A DNA stretch of 64,000 nt from Campylobacter aviculae (GCF_005406215.1 NZ_NXMA01000009.1:23167-87166); one strand, 5' to 3'. Counted from the stretch's first letter, positions 1 to 8,878 are shown. Made by a program: numbers and translations. Notes: generated by a model from the letters alone, not told the origin.

Positions 1-996
1 AATACAGCCAAGAGAATTTATGGACAAGAATATGATTTTTTTGTTGATAAAAAAAAGCTAGATCTCTATCAGAAAATTTTAGTTGTAGCTGATGATGACG
101 AGAGATTGAAAGAAAATAAAGAAAGTTTTATCGCATTAAGTAAGGCAAAAATTGAAGCCCCTGATGTTGAAATAGGAGATGAGCTTACTTATGAGTGTTC
201 TTTGGAAAATCTAGGAAGAACTGCTGTAAATATTTTACACAAAGAGTTGGAATACCATATTCAAAAATTACTTGAGCAGACTATTTTTGAAAAATACAAA
301 AATAAAGTCGGCAAGATAGTTTTTGGAAATGTTGTACGTATAGATAATGATGAAAATACTTTTATAGAAATTGATGAATTAAGAGCTTTTCTTCCAAGAA
401 AAAATCGCATTAAGGGTGAAAAATTTAAAATCGGGGAAGTTGTAAAGGCCGTAATAAGACGTGTTTATACAGATAAAGGAATTAAAATGGAACTTAGTCG
501 AACAAGCCCTAAATTTTTAGAGTGTTTGCTTGAAGCTGAAGTTCCTGAAATTAAAGATGGCTATGTTAGCATAATGGGTTGTGCCAGAATTCCTGGTGAA
601 AGGGCAAAAATTATTCTTAAATCCAATGGAGTTAATGTAGATCCAGTAGGAGCTACTGTTGGAGTTAAAGGAGTTAGAATCAACGCGGTGAGTAAAGAAT
701 TGCATAATGAAAATATAGATTGTATTGAATTTAGTAATGAACCAGAAATTTTAATTGCGCGAATTTTAGCACCAGCTATAGTGAATTCTGTAAAAATTGA
801 AGATAAAAAAGCTATTGTGAGTTTAAATAGCGAACAAAAAAGTAAAGCTATAGGAAAAAGTGGAATCAATATTCGTCTTGCAAGTATGTTAAGTGGTTAT
901 GATATTGAACTTTATGAGTTAGAAAATGGGAATGCAAATCACTCTTTAAGTAATGAAGAAGCTTTAAAAAATTTACAAGATTTGTTTAAAATTTGA
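1..996 (+). CDS. nusA: Transcription termination/antitermination factor NusA, 5' end outside window
   Basis: NusA binds RNA polymerase and nascent RNA and controls pausing, termination and antitermination. The reading frame is open from base 1 with no stop, so the N-terminal polymerase-binding domain is cut by the window edge. The visible part holds an S1 domain (the GKIVFGNVV stretch), then KH1 (KDGYVSIMGCARIPGERAKI) and KH2 (IGKSGINIRLAS). It lacks the C-terminal acidic repeats of E. coli NusA, as is usual outside gammaproteobacteria. It converges with the MFS gene on the other strand. A TTG at 106 is internal and not a plausible start. Confidence 0.95.
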   Translation, partial: NTAKRIYGQEYDFFVDKKKLDLYQKILVVADDDERLKENKESFIALSKAKIEAPDVEIGDELTYECSLENLGRTAVNILHKELEYHIQKLLEQTIFEKYKNKVGKIVFGNVVRIDNDENTFIEIDELRAFLPRKNRIKGEKFKIGEVVKAVIRRVYTDKGIKMELSRTSPKFLECLLEAEVPEIKDGYVSIMGCARIPGERAKIILKSNGVNVDPVGATVGVKGVRINAVSKELHNENIDCIEFSNEPEILIARILAPAIVNSVKIEDKKAIVSLNSEQKSKAIGKSGINIRLASMLSGYDIELYELENGNANHSLSNEEALKNLQDLFKI

Positions 997-1004
997 TAAA
1001 AGCT

Positions 1005-1030
1005 ATATCTTTAAAATTAGAGATATTTTT
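1005..1030. terminator. Possible bidirectional terminator between convergent genes
   Basis: ATATCT (1005-1010) and AGATAT (1021-1026) form a short inverted repeat with a T-run to 1030, just after the nusA stop. It overlaps the 3' end of the convergent MFS gene. The stem is weak and AT-rich. Confidence 0.35.
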
Positions 1031-2204
1031 GATTAAACCATTTCCAGTAAAACGCAGCAAAAATAAAGATAGTTCCCAGCAAAGTCGTGATGGTTTCTAA
1101 ATTGAAACCCAGATAAAATAAAAATCCCATGAGTTGAGAAATGATAGCGCTAAAACTAAGATAAACCATATCTGTATAAGCAATTACTCTTCCATAGTAA
1201 GCTTTATCGCAATTTTTTTGTATCATCGTGTAAGTATAAGCCCAAAGCGATGAAGTGAAAAAACCTGCTGTAATAAGTCCTATAAAAGAGATATAAAAAC
1301 TAAATTGAGTTAAAGCCCAAAGTATGATTCCAAACCCTTGTCCTAAATATAAGAAAAATAGGGTTTTGTTATTGACAAATTTGCTTAAAATAATAGGCCC
1401 TAAAGCTAAAGAACAGGCACGCACTGCATTTAAAAATCCAATGACCAAAGCAGCTGATAATACTTCTTTGTATTTATGTTTTGCTAGTAAAGTTACTAGA
1501 GTTTCATAAGCCGTAAGTCCTATAAAGGCGTGAAATAGGATGAGATGAAGTATGATTTTATTTTTAAAAATATAGAAAAATCCTTCTTGAATCATTGATA
1601 AAAAATTATTTTGGATTTTTTGTTTGAATTCAGGAATGTTTAATCGAGTTAGAAATAAAAAACCGATAATAATAAGACAACAATCAAACAAAAAGGCAGT
1701 TTTGATACCAAAAAAATTGATAAAGATTCCCGCACTAGCCATACCAGCTGTATAAGAAACTGCCCAAATAACACTATGCATTTCATTGGCAAGTTTTAAT
1801 TCTTGTGAAGTTAAAATTTTAGCAAGCAAACTCATTTCAGCTTGAAAGTAAATGGAGGCCACGCATAGTCTAACGAAAATTAAAATGAATAAAAGCCAAA
1901 GCATGCTAAGGCTTGTTACAAATATAAGACAAAAAATAGAGACAAGTTCTATACTGATCATACTTAATAAAAGTTTTTTAGGTTTATTCTTTTCAACAAT
2001 CACTCCATTGATAGGAGCAAGTAGCACTCCAGGCAAAAAAGCAAGCATAGCACTAGTTGAGATTGCCCAAGTAGGTGCATTGAGATTGACCAATAAAGTA
2101 AAAACACCTGTTTGAGAAAACCAAGCACCAAAATAAACTATAAATTGAACTGAAGCTAAAATTCTAATGTTTTTGTTATGTTTTAATAAATCAAAATAAT
2201 TCAT
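1017..2204 (-). CDS. Major facilitator superfamily transporter (Cj0461c-like)
   Basis: A 395-residue inner-membrane protein with about 12 hydrophobic segments, of MFS drug-exporter type. The loop after TM2 has the MFS-like pattern PGVLLAPINGVIVEKNKPKK. I chose the ATG at 2204 (MNYFDLLKHNKN). An upstream in-frame extension to 2330 would add 42 unusual residues and run past the start of the divergent mqnC. No clear Shine-Dalgarno precedes this start. The substrate cannot be read from sequence; Cj0461c relatives are described only as putative MFS transporters. Confidence 0.85.
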   Translation of the reverse strand: MNYFDLLKHNKNIRILASVQFIVYFGAWFSQTGVFTLLVNLNAPTWAISTSAMLAFLPGVLLAPINGVIVEKNKPKKLLLSMISIELVSIFCLIFVTSLSMLWLLFILIFVRLCVASIYFQAEMSLLAKILTSQELKLANEMHSVIWAVSYTAGMASAGIFINFFGIKTAFLFDCCLIIIGFLFLTRLNIPEFKQKIQNNFLSMIQEGFFYIFKNKIILHLILFHAFIGLTAYETLVTLLAKHKYKEVLSAALVIGFLNAVRACSLALGPIILSKFVNNKTLFFLYLGQGFGIILWALTQFSFYISFIGLITAGFFTSSLWAYTYTMIQKNCDKAYYGRVIAYTDMVYLSFSAIISQLMGFLFYLGFNLETITTLLGTIFIFAAFYWKWFNQKYL

Positions 2205-2281
2205 AAATGAAACTATAGCATAATTTATGTTTTTAAATGCTATAATTGTTTTCAAAATTTTAATACTGCTAAGGATAAACC

Positions 2282-3328
2282 TTGAAAAGATTAAGTAAAA
2301 TAGAAGCTTTAGATTTATTAAAGAATGCAAGTTTAGTTGAACTTGGAGAAATGGCTTATGAGAAAAAAATAGAACTTCATCCCGAAAAAATTACAACCTT
2401 TGTGGTGGATAGAAATATAAATTATACCAATGTGTGTTGCATTGATTGTTCTTTTTGTGCGTTTTATCGTCATCACAAGGAAGATGATGCTTATATTTTA
2501 AGTTTTGAAGAAATTGGTAAAAAAATAGAAGAATTAGAGGCTATAGGTGGAACTCAAATTCTTTTTCAAGGTGGAGTGCATCCAAAACTTAAAATTGAAT
2601 GGTATGAAGAACTTGTTTCTTGGATTAAAGAGCATTATCCAAATATTACTATCCATGGTTTTTCCGCGGTTGAAATTGCTTATATTGCCAAAGCATCTAA
2701 AATTTCCATAGCAGAAGTGTTGCAAAGATTGCAGCAAAAAGGTTTATTTTCTATACCTGGTGCAGGGGCTGAGGTTTTAAGCGATAGGGTGCGTGATATC
2801 ATAGCGCCAAATAAATGTGATACTCAAACTTGGTTAGAAGTGCATCGTCAAGCTCATAAAATCGGTATGAAAAGCACCGCTACCATGATGTTTGGAACGG
2901 TTGAAAATGATGAGGAAATTATAGATCATTTAGAACATTTAAGAGCACTACAAGATGAAACGGGCGGATTTAGGGCTTTTATTTTGTGGAGTTTTCAAAG
3001 CGAAAATACTCTTTTGATTCAAAAACATCCTGAAATAATGAAACAAAGTTCTAATAAATATCTTAGACTCTTAGCACTTTCAAGGCTTTATTTAGATAAT
3101 TTTAAAAATTTACAGAGTTCTTGGGTAACTCAAGGTTCTTTAATAGGACAGCTTGCTTTAAAATTTGGTGCCAATGATTTAGGTTCAACTATGATGGAAG
3201 AAAATGTAGTAAGTGCTGCGGGTGCAAGCTATAGAATGAATCAAGATGAAATGATAAGGCTCATACGAAGTTTAGGTGAAAATCCTGCAAAACGTAACAC
3301 AGCTTATGAAATTTTGGAGAAATTTTAA
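2282..3328 (+). CDS. mqnC: Cyclic dehypoxanthine futalosine synthase, radical SAM
   Basis: Radical-SAM enzyme of the futalosine route to menaquinone. It cyclises dehypoxanthine futalosine to the cyclic form. The 4Fe-4S motif is C52-x3-C56-x2-C59, followed by AFYR, typical of the MqnC/CofH family. The length (348 aa) is normal. The start is TTG at 2282, preceded by AAGGAT. The stop overlaps the next gene start (TAATG), so mqnC, the M16-like gene and recG look translationally coupled. MqnE is the main alternative family member, but this locus corresponds to Cj0462, assigned as MqnC. Confidence 0.9.
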   Translation: MKRLSKIEALDLLKNASLVELGEMAYEKKIELHPEKITTFVVDRNINYTNVCCIDCSFCAFYRHHKEDDAYILSFEEIGKKIEELEAIGGTQILFQGGVHPKLKIEWYEELVSWIKEHYPNITIHGFSAVEIAYIAKASKISIAEVLQRLQQKGLFSIPGAGAEVLSDRVRDIIAPNKCDTQTWLEVHRQAHKIGMKSTATMMFGTVENDEEIIDHLEHLRALQDETGGFRAFILWSFQSENTLLIQKHPEIMKQSSNKYLRLLALSRLYLDNFKNLQSSWVTQGSLIGQLALKFGANDLGSTMMEENVVSAAGASYRMNQDEMIRLIRSLGENPAKRNTAYEILEKF

Positions 3329-4548
3329 TGCAATATTTAGAAAGTAAAGGAGTAAAAATTCCTTTTATATTTGAAAAAAATCAAGATTTGCCTATCGTTG
3401 TTTTAAAGCTTGTTTTTCAGAATTGTGGGCGAAGTTATGATGAAATTGCCGGACTTGCAAAAATGTTTTCTCGTATTTTAAACGAAGGCGTTGATGATCA
3501 ATTTTTTAAAGAATTAGAATTTAGAGCCATTAGTTTAGAAGCAAGTAGTGGTTTTGAGAGTTTAGAAATCAATCTTTCTTGCCTGAAAGAACATTTTAAA
3601 TTTGCTATAAAACAACTTGAAAATTTATTATTAAAACCAAGAATAGAAGAAAAGATTTTAAGAAAATTAAAAATAAATGTTTTAGGAGAATTAGCTAGTA
3701 AAAATAGTGATTTTGATTATTTGGCAAAAAATTTACTTAATGCTGAAATTTTTGAGTATCCAGAATTTCAAAGTCCTAATGATGGAGATGAAAAAAGTAT
3801 CGAAAATATCACTTTAGAATCACTACATCACTACCATAAAAAAAATATTCATTTAAATAATTTAGTATGTGTTATAGGCGGAGATATAGAAGAAAAGGAA
3901 GTGAAAGAATTTTTAAGTGGCTTATTTGAAAAACTTAACAAGGGAAAGGCTAATAAAAATAAAAAATATGAGCTTTGTAAAGAAAATAAAGATAAAATTT
4001 TAATCCGAAAAGAAAGTGAACAAGCTTATATTTATTTTGCCACTCCATTACGCTTAAATATTTGTGATAAAGATATTTATTTGGCTAAGATTGCTTTATT
4101 TGTTTTAGGTCAAGGTGGATTTGGTTCAAGAATTATGGAAGAAATCCGCGTCAAAAGAGGATTAGCTTACTCAGCCTATGCTATGCTAGATGTAAAATTA
4201 TCTTTTTCTAGAATTTTTGGATATTTGCAAACTAAGAATGAAAGTGCTACGCAAGCAAAAAAAATTATCAAAGAACTCTTTAATGATTTTGTACAATATG
4301 GTATTAACGAAAATGAACTTCTTCAAGCTAAAAATTTTATTATAGGATCTTCTCCTTTACGTTACGAAAGTCTTTCTAAACGTTTAGCTATAGCCTTTAA
4401 TGAGTATTATCAAGGGTTAGAGCAGGGGTATTATAAAAAAGAATTAAATTTGGTACAAAAAGTTAAACTTGAGGAAATCAATGCTTATATTAAACAGCAT
4501 AAAGAGATATTAAATATGAGTTTTGCTAGTATCCAAAATGAAAATTAA
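3328..4548 (+). CDS. M16-family peptidase homologue lacking the HXXEH zinc motif
   Basis: A 406-residue protein with two M16 (insulinase/PqqL-like) domains. The N-domain aligns around AGLAKMFSRILNEG, but where active members have H-x-x-E-H there is K45-M-F-S-R49, so the zinc site is missing. The C-domain keeps the family signature GFGSRIMEEIRVKRGLAYSA. This fits the non-catalytic partner of a two-subunit M16 enzyme; the catalytic partner would be encoded elsewhere (in C. jejuni possibly Cj0805). No signal peptide is visible. The gene overlaps the recG start by 11 nt. The family call is firm and the loss of activity is inferred. Confidence 0.85.
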   Translation: MQYLESKGVKIPFIFEKNQDLPIVVLKLVFQNCGRSYDEIAGLAKMFSRILNEGVDDQFFKELEFRAISLEASSGFESLEINLSCLKEHFKFAIKQLENLLLKPRIEEKILRKLKINVLGELASKNSDFDYLAKNLLNAEIFEYPEFQSPNDGDEKSIENITLESLHHYHKKNIHLNNLVCVIGGDIEEKEVKEFLSGLFEKLNKGKANKNKKYELCKENKDKILIRKESEQAYIYFATPLRLNICDKDIYLAKIALFVLGQGGFGSRIMEEIRVKRGLAYSAYAMLDVKLSFSRIFGYLQTKNESATQAKKIIKELFNDFVQYGINENELLQAKNFIIGSSPLRYESLSKRLAIAFNEYYQGLEQGYYKKELNLVQKVKLEEINAYIKQHKEILNMSFASIQNEN

Positions 4549-6358
4549 AGAAAGCGATTTTGATCTTTTTAAAAAGTTAAAAATTAAAAGTGCTATTGAT
4601 TTGGCACTCATTTTACCTAAAAAGATTGAGAATTTAAATTCAACTCCTATTCCAAAGAAAGATGAAATTTGTACGCAAAAAATTATAATAAAAAATGTAA
4701 ATTATAACAAAAATCAACTTTTTGGTACGGGATTTTGTGAAGAATGGAATAAAAATATTTCTTTCGTTTTCTTTCATCCAAGGTCTTGGCATCATAAAAT
4801 TTTAAAAACAGGAAAAGAAGTTATTTTTAGTGCCAAACTTACTCTTTTTAATAATTTTTGGCAATTCAATAATCCTAAAATTTTAAATTCTTTTGAAGGC
4901 TTTATTCCAAAATACCAAATTGCAGGCATAAGGGATTTAAAAATTCAAGAATTCATGGCAAAATATCTTACTTTTGGAAATTTAAAAGAAAGTGCAATAG
5001 ACGATAAATACATCAATTTTCTTTTAAATTTACACGCTTATGATGAAAAAAGTTTTAAAATGTTTCAAAATTTGGAATTTTTTCTAAATGATTTAAAATA
5101 TATCGAAATTTTTAATTTTCTAAGACGATTAGGGGCAAAAAAAACTAATTACAAATCTTATAAAATTGATGTTTTTGATATCAATGCTTGGCTTAATAAC
5201 CTCCCTTTTGCACCCACCCAAGATCAAATTAAGGCTTTAAAGGATATAAAGCAAGATCTCAATTCAAGTGAAGCTAAAAGACGGGTTATTATGGGTGATG
5301 TTGGATGTGGAAAAACTTTAGTTTTATTAGGATCGGCTTTGATGGTTTATCCAAAACAAGCCATTTTAATGGCACCCACTAGCATACTTGCTAACCAGCT
5401 TTACGAAGAAGCTAAAAAACTTTTGCCCGATTTTGTCAATATTTTGTTTATTAAGGGAGGTAAAAAAGAAAAAGATTTAGCTCAAAAAATAGAAAAAGCA
5501 AACTTAATCATAGGAACACATGCCTTAATCCATTTGGAAAATCATAAAGCTGTATTGGTGATGATTGATGAACAGCATCGTTTCGGTTCAGCCCAAAGAC
5601 AAAAAATATATACCTTAAATAAAAAAGATTTTGCCCCACACTTTATACAATTTTCAGCAACGCCTATTCCTAGAACTTTAAGCATGATACAATCTGAATT
5701 TTTAGAATTCAGTTTTATCAAACAAATGCCTTTTAAAAAAGACATTAGTACTTTTTGCATACAAAATGAAGATTTTTTAAAATTAAATGAAAAAATAAAA
5801 GAAGAAATCGCGCAAAATCATCAAATCATAATCATCTATCCTTTAGTCAATCCAAGCGACAAAATCCCTTATCTTTCTTTAGAACAAGCTAGCGAGTATT
5901 GGCAAAGCCATTATGAAAAAGTTTTTATAACCCACGGAAAAGATAAACAAAAAGATGAAATTTTAGAACGTTTTCGGGATGAAGGCAATATCTTATTAAG
6001 TACTACAGTGGTTGAGGTTGGAATTTCTTTGCCAAGGTTAAGCACTATTGTGATAGTTGGAGCGGAACGTTTAGGGCTTGCTACCTTACATCAACTTCGA
6101 GGACGTGTTGGAAGGGTAGGGCTTAAAAGCACTTGCTATCTTTATACAAAGCTTAAAGAAATTCCTGCACGTTTAAAAGAATTTGCAAACACCTTAGATG
6201 GCTTTAAGATCGCCGAACTTGATCTTAAAAATCGCTTGAGCGGGGATTTGCTTGATGGTTTTTTTCAGCATGGAAATGAATTTAAATTTTTTGATTTTTC
6301 TAAAGATGAAGAAATTTTAAAACAAGCAAAAGAGGATTTAAAAAAGTTAAAAATTTAA
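4538..6358 (+). CDS. recG: ATP-dependent DNA helicase RecG
   Basis: RecG remodels stalled replication forks and Holliday junctions. Walker A MGDVGCGKT lies near residue 251 and the DEQH box (IDEQHRFGSAQRQ) near 342. The helicase motif VI region HQLRGRVGR is present. At 606 aa it is shorter than E. coli RecG (about 690), mostly through a reduced N-terminal wedge region, which is usual for Campylobacterota. The start is the ATG at 4538, inside the end of the M16-like gene. A longer in-frame reading from 4523 would only add MLVSK. Confidence 0.93.
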   Translation: MKIKESDFDLFKKLKIKSAIDLALILPKKIENLNSTPIPKKDEICTQKIIIKNVNYNKNQLFGTGFCEEWNKNISFVFFHPRSWHHKILKTGKEVIFSAKLTLFNNFWQFNNPKILNSFEGFIPKYQIAGIRDLKIQEFMAKYLTFGNLKESAIDDKYINFLLNLHAYDEKSFKMFQNLEFFLNDLKYIEIFNFLRRLGAKKTNYKSYKIDVFDINAWLNNLPFAPTQDQIKALKDIKQDLNSSEAKRRVIMGDVGCGKTLVLLGSALMVYPKQAILMAPTSILANQLYEEAKKLLPDFVNILFIKGGKKEKDLAQKIEKANLIIGTHALIHLENHKAVLVMIDEQHRFGSAQRQKIYTLNKKDFAPHFIQFSATPIPRTLSMIQSEFLEFSFIKQMPFKKDISTFCIQNEDFLKLNEKIKEEIAQNHQIIIIYPLVNPSDKIPYLSLEQASEYWQSHYEKVFITHGKDKQKDEILERFRDEGNILLSTTVVEVGISLPRLSTIVIVGAERLGLATLHQLRGRVGRVGLKSTCYLYTKLKEIPARLKEFANTLDGFKIAELDLKNRLSGDLLDGFFQHGNEFKFFDFSKDEEILKQAKEDLKKLKI

Positions 6359-6390
6359 TATTATGCAATTTAATTTGATAATAGTATAAA

Positions 6391-6777
6391 TTAATGAGGT
6401 GTTTTATGTTGATAAAGCATATTTTGAAAATGCGAAGCTATCATTTTTGCACGTTGCAAAATCACATTTTTCATTTCTTCATTGTAAATTTTATCCAAAC
6501 TTTCTTCAAAAAGCTTAAGCCAAATTTCAAAAAATTCTTGAGGAAAAGGAGGTAGATCGAGGTGTTTTTTTAAAGGTTGCCCGTTATAATCACCTTCGCC
6601 CAAAAGCATACCTGCCCAAAAATTTCCTATTTTTGCTTTGTGCTCTTTCCATTGTTCATTGCTTGTTCCAATAGCTTCATTAAAAATAGGTCCTAAATTT
6701 TCATCTTTTCTTATTTTTTCGTAAAATATTTCCATTAAAATCGCTATATTTTCTTGATTAATCGTATCAAATTGCAT
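6391..6777 (-). CDS. ctb: Truncated haemoglobin Ctb (group III)
   Basis: A 128-residue group III (trHbP) globin. In C. jejuni it binds oxygen tightly and supports nitrosative-stress resistance and respiration under microaerobiosis. The FYEKIRKDENLGPIF region and the WAGMLLG and HLDLPP segments are typical of the family. The RBS AGGAG sits 7-8 nt before the ATG. In C. jejuni ctb is induced by the Crp/Fnr-type regulator NssR, encoded divergently next to it. Here no nssR follows, and I see no TTAAC-N4-GTTAA box in the upstream 180 bp. Confidence 0.92.
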   Translation of the reverse strand: MQFDTINQENIAILMEIFYEKIRKDENLGPIFNEAIGTSNEQWKEHKAKIGNFWAGMLLGEGDYNGQPLKKHLDLPPFPQEFFEIWLKLFEESLDKIYNEEMKNVILQRAKMIASHFQNMLYQHKTPH

Positions 6778-6927
6778 ACAAATTCTCCTAAATAAATATT
6801 GAGAATATTAGTAAAAAAAGAATAATAAAACACAAATTAAGATTTTCTGTTTAAAACAAAATGATAATTATTGAAGATAAGATTGTTAAAATTGAAATTG
6901 TATCCGTAAAATTAGCTTAGAATTATA

Positions 6928-6956
6928 GCATTAGCAAGGATTATCCTTGCTAATGC
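6928..6956 (-). terminator. Perfect 14-bp inverted repeat after hypothetical gene
   Basis: GCATTAGCAAGGAT and its exact complement are separated by one base, directly after the stop of the 6958-7374 gene. On the minus strand it is followed by TATAATTC rather than a T-run, so it may end transcription or protect the mRNA 3' end. Confidence 0.6.
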
Positions 6957-6957
6957 T

Positions 6958-7374
6958 TTATAGATTTTGTAAGACTTCAGCTAAAAATTCTTGAGCTTTA
7001 TTGTTTAAGGCTTGATTTTGTTCTTTTGTGAGATTTGGATCCCCTTTAAGATTGTTTTTTAAAGCTAGAATGTCTTTGTTGATTTCGATTTCAATTTCTT
7101 CTTTGGTGTCGGATTTAAACCTTTCTTGTTGTATTTTTTTAGTCGCACCCAAAAGATTGGTTCTAATACCTTCATTATAGGCTTCAACTAAGGATGCTGT
7201 TAAGGAAGCACATTTAATTTTAAATAGCTCTTCTTCACTGATTTTACCATCTAAGCAATCTTGAAAAGCTTTATCTTCCACATCTTTATAGCTTGAAATT
7301 TCTTTCTCTGATTTTTTATTTGCAGAATTAATCTGCGAATAAAAAGTATTCTGTGTTGTAGAATTTACTTGCAT
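6958..7374 (-). CDS. Hypothetical protein, paralogue of the 7410-7832 gene
   Basis: I do not recognise this 138-residue, charged, mostly helical protein. It has no membrane segment and no classical signal peptide. The RBS AAGGAG is 7 nt before the ATG, and a perfect hairpin follows the stop, so expression is likely. It shares a pattern with its upstream neighbour: LTAS-[LM]-V, then about 15 residues on a T-[KR]-K-x2-QE-x-F segment, and a FLAEVLQNL / YLSELLQSYK tail. The pair probably arose by old duplication. It may be secreted through the flagellar export apparatus, but nothing in the sequence shows this. Confidence 0.7.
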   Translation of the reverse strand: MQVNSTTQNTFYSQINSANKKSEKEISSYKDVEDKAFQDCLDGKISEEELFKIKCASLTASLVEAYNEGIRTNLLGATKKIQQERFKSDTKEEIEIEINKDILALKNNLKGDPNLTKEQNQALNNKAQEFLAEVLQNL

Positions 7375-7409
7375 TGTAATCTCCTTATTGAATTTGAATC
7401 GAGCAATGC

Positions 7410-7832
7410 TTATTTGTAAGATTGCAATAGCTCACTTAAATAATCAATTGCTAGGTTTTTCCTAGCTTGAAAATGTGCCTCGCTTTCAGCTTGTCCCATA
7501 TAGTATCCTTTTTGGATAGCATAAGGCTCTTTAATAATGGAAATTTGCTCTTCTAGCATTTGTGCTTTTAAAGAATTTGAGGCATTTTCAAAATTTTCTT
7601 GTCTTTTTCTTGTGTCCCAATAACTTACATTTGCATTACACTCCCTAGCATTAGCTACCACCATAGAAGCTGTTAAAAAAGTATTAACTGCTAATTTTTG
7701 CTCCTTGGTATAATTCTTAGCTTCCATATCTGCATCAATTTGATTTCTGAAATCCTCATAATCACTTATATTTTTCTTATCCGCAAAATTAATTTTATAT
7801 GGATAAGAGTAAGTATTGTTTGTAATTTTCAT
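7410..7832 (-). CDS. Hypothetical protein, paralogue of the 6958-7374 gene
   Basis: An unrecognised 140-residue soluble protein, charged and helical. Its central FLTASMVVANAREC and TRKRQENF segments match ASLTASLVEAYNEG and TKKIQQERF in the downstream gene, so the two belong to one family. Its start lies 5 nt past the stop of the broken secreted-protein gene and has no good RBS of its own, which suggests translational coupling to that gene. If so, the frameshift upstream may reduce its expression. Confidence 0.65.
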   Translation of the reverse strand: MKITNNTYSYPYKINFADKKNISDYEDFRNQIDADMEAKNYTKEQKLAVNTFLTASMVVANARECNANVSYWDTRKRQENFENASNSLKAQMLEEQISIIKEPYAIQKGYYMGQAESEAHFQARKNLAIDYLSELLQSYK

Positions 7833-7837
7833 ATAAT

Positions 7838-8088
7838 TTACCCAATCTGAATACTTGTATTTATTGAATTACTAGGTTTAGAAATATCCCAAATATCAAG
7901 CCAATCATCTATAATGTTATCGCCTGTCAAATCTACACCTTCTGAACTTAGTTGCACTACATCATTTCCTGCAAACTTAGCCCTATCATAACTACCACCG
8001 CCATAGCCTGTTACTCCTGAGTTTTAGCATCTATAGCAAAAACTAAAGAGCAACTTAAAATACCTAAGAAGATTAATTTTTTAACCAT
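7838..8088 (-). pseudogene. Small secreted protein gene, frameshifted
   Basis: The first frame gives a clear Sec signal peptide (MVKKLIFLGILSCSLVFA) after an AAGGAG RBS, then stops after IDAKTQE. The next frame carries on as SGVTGYGGGSYDRAKF and runs about 60 residues to a stop at 7838, ending NSINTSIQIG. One more A in the AAAA run of the GCTAAAACTCAG sequence would restore a single 83-residue protein. The mature part is acidic and rich in G, S and D, with repeated DxWxDIWDI-like motifs. I do not know its function. It could be true decay, phase variation in a short A-run, or a sequencing error. Confidence 0.6.
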
Positions 8089-8108
8089 CTTTACTCCTTT
8101 GATTGAAA

Positions 8109-8133
8109 TTTTTAGAGTTTAAAACTCTAAAAA
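8109..8133 (-). terminator. Palindromic hairpin downstream of small ORF
   Basis: TTTTTAGAGTTT and AAACTCTAAAAA flank one central base, a 12-bp stem. On the minus strand it ends in a T-run, 115 bp after the 8248-8454 stop and just before the RBS of the secreted-protein gene. It probably separates the two transcripts. Confidence 0.55.
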
Positions 8134-8247
8134 TTAACAAGCAATTTTTGTTCCAAAATATGAAATTTTTTAGCGGATCAAATTTTTGAGCAGGATTTAT
8201 GAAATTCTTTTATAAAATTAAAAATATTTTTAAAAACTTCTTGATTT

Positions 8248-8454
8248 TTAAGCAGATATATCTATTAGATTATCACTCTTATAAAGATCATTTTTAATTT
8301 TGGCATTTAGGATTTGATTTATATCTTTATTTGCTTCAACTTTTTTATCTTTATCATCTTGGGCTTTTAAAGATAGATTTATAGTCTGCCTATTAACTTC
8401 ACTTTTGCCAAAATTTGTAGTGTCTATAACACCACAAGGTGTTACAAGTATCAT
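8248..8454 (-). CDS. Small hypothetical protein (68 aa)
   Basis: I do not recognise this protein. It is hydrophilic and lysine-rich with no membrane segment. Support comes from a good RBS (AAGGAG, 9 nt before the ATG), a terminator-like hairpin downstream, and TTATTATAAA upstream that could serve as a -10 region. It sits in the same minus-strand accessory block as the paralogous pair. Confidence 0.5.
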   Translation of the reverse strand: MILVTPCGVIDTTNFGKSEVNRQTINLSLKAQDDKDKKVEANKDINQILNAKIKNDLYKSDNLIDISA

Positions 8455-8878
8455 CTGTATCGACTCCTTACTGCAAGTTTATAATAAAATTGTTAGTATC
8501 AATGTTTATTACATTGTGTTATAAGCCCTTGTATGCTGATAAACTAAAATGCAACCAATGATAATAGGTTTTGAGATATAGCAATTCTTTTAAAAGCTTA
8601 CTATTTGAATAGGCAATGATTACCAAACTTAAATCATAATTCTTTATTTTTATAAACAAGATTATAAAACTTATAAAATGAATAAACTTATTTAACAATT
8701 AAAGCTAGAAACAAAATACTTGTTCTTAAAAATTTGACTATTTTTGGATTTTTATCATTTTAGATTTTGGATTAAAGTAGAATTAATTTTTAATAATTCA
8801 GAGTTTATTAAGATAAAAAAGGTAAAGTTATGATTTTCAAAGTTAATGAGATTTTTATAATAAATTTTTAGGATAAAA
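8455..8878. other. Intergenic region between divergent units
   Basis: This 424-bp AT-rich stretch has no credible gene. It should hold the promoters of both the minus-strand small ORF and the plus-strand ABC operon. A TTTTGG-N6-TAGAAT element (8766-8783) is a plausible Campylobacter-style promoter for the ABC genes, about 95 bp before the first ATG. A 13-codon reading at 8829 is too short to call. Confidence 0.4.

Noticed and set aside
6860..6874. Fur-box-like AATGATAATTATTGA before ctb
   Set aside because: It matches the Fur consensus only partly and the region is AT-rich, so chance matches are common. ctb is not known as iron-regulated.
8829..8870. 13-codon reading frame before the ABC operon
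   Set aside because: It is too short, lacks a clear role and has no conserved feature visible here.
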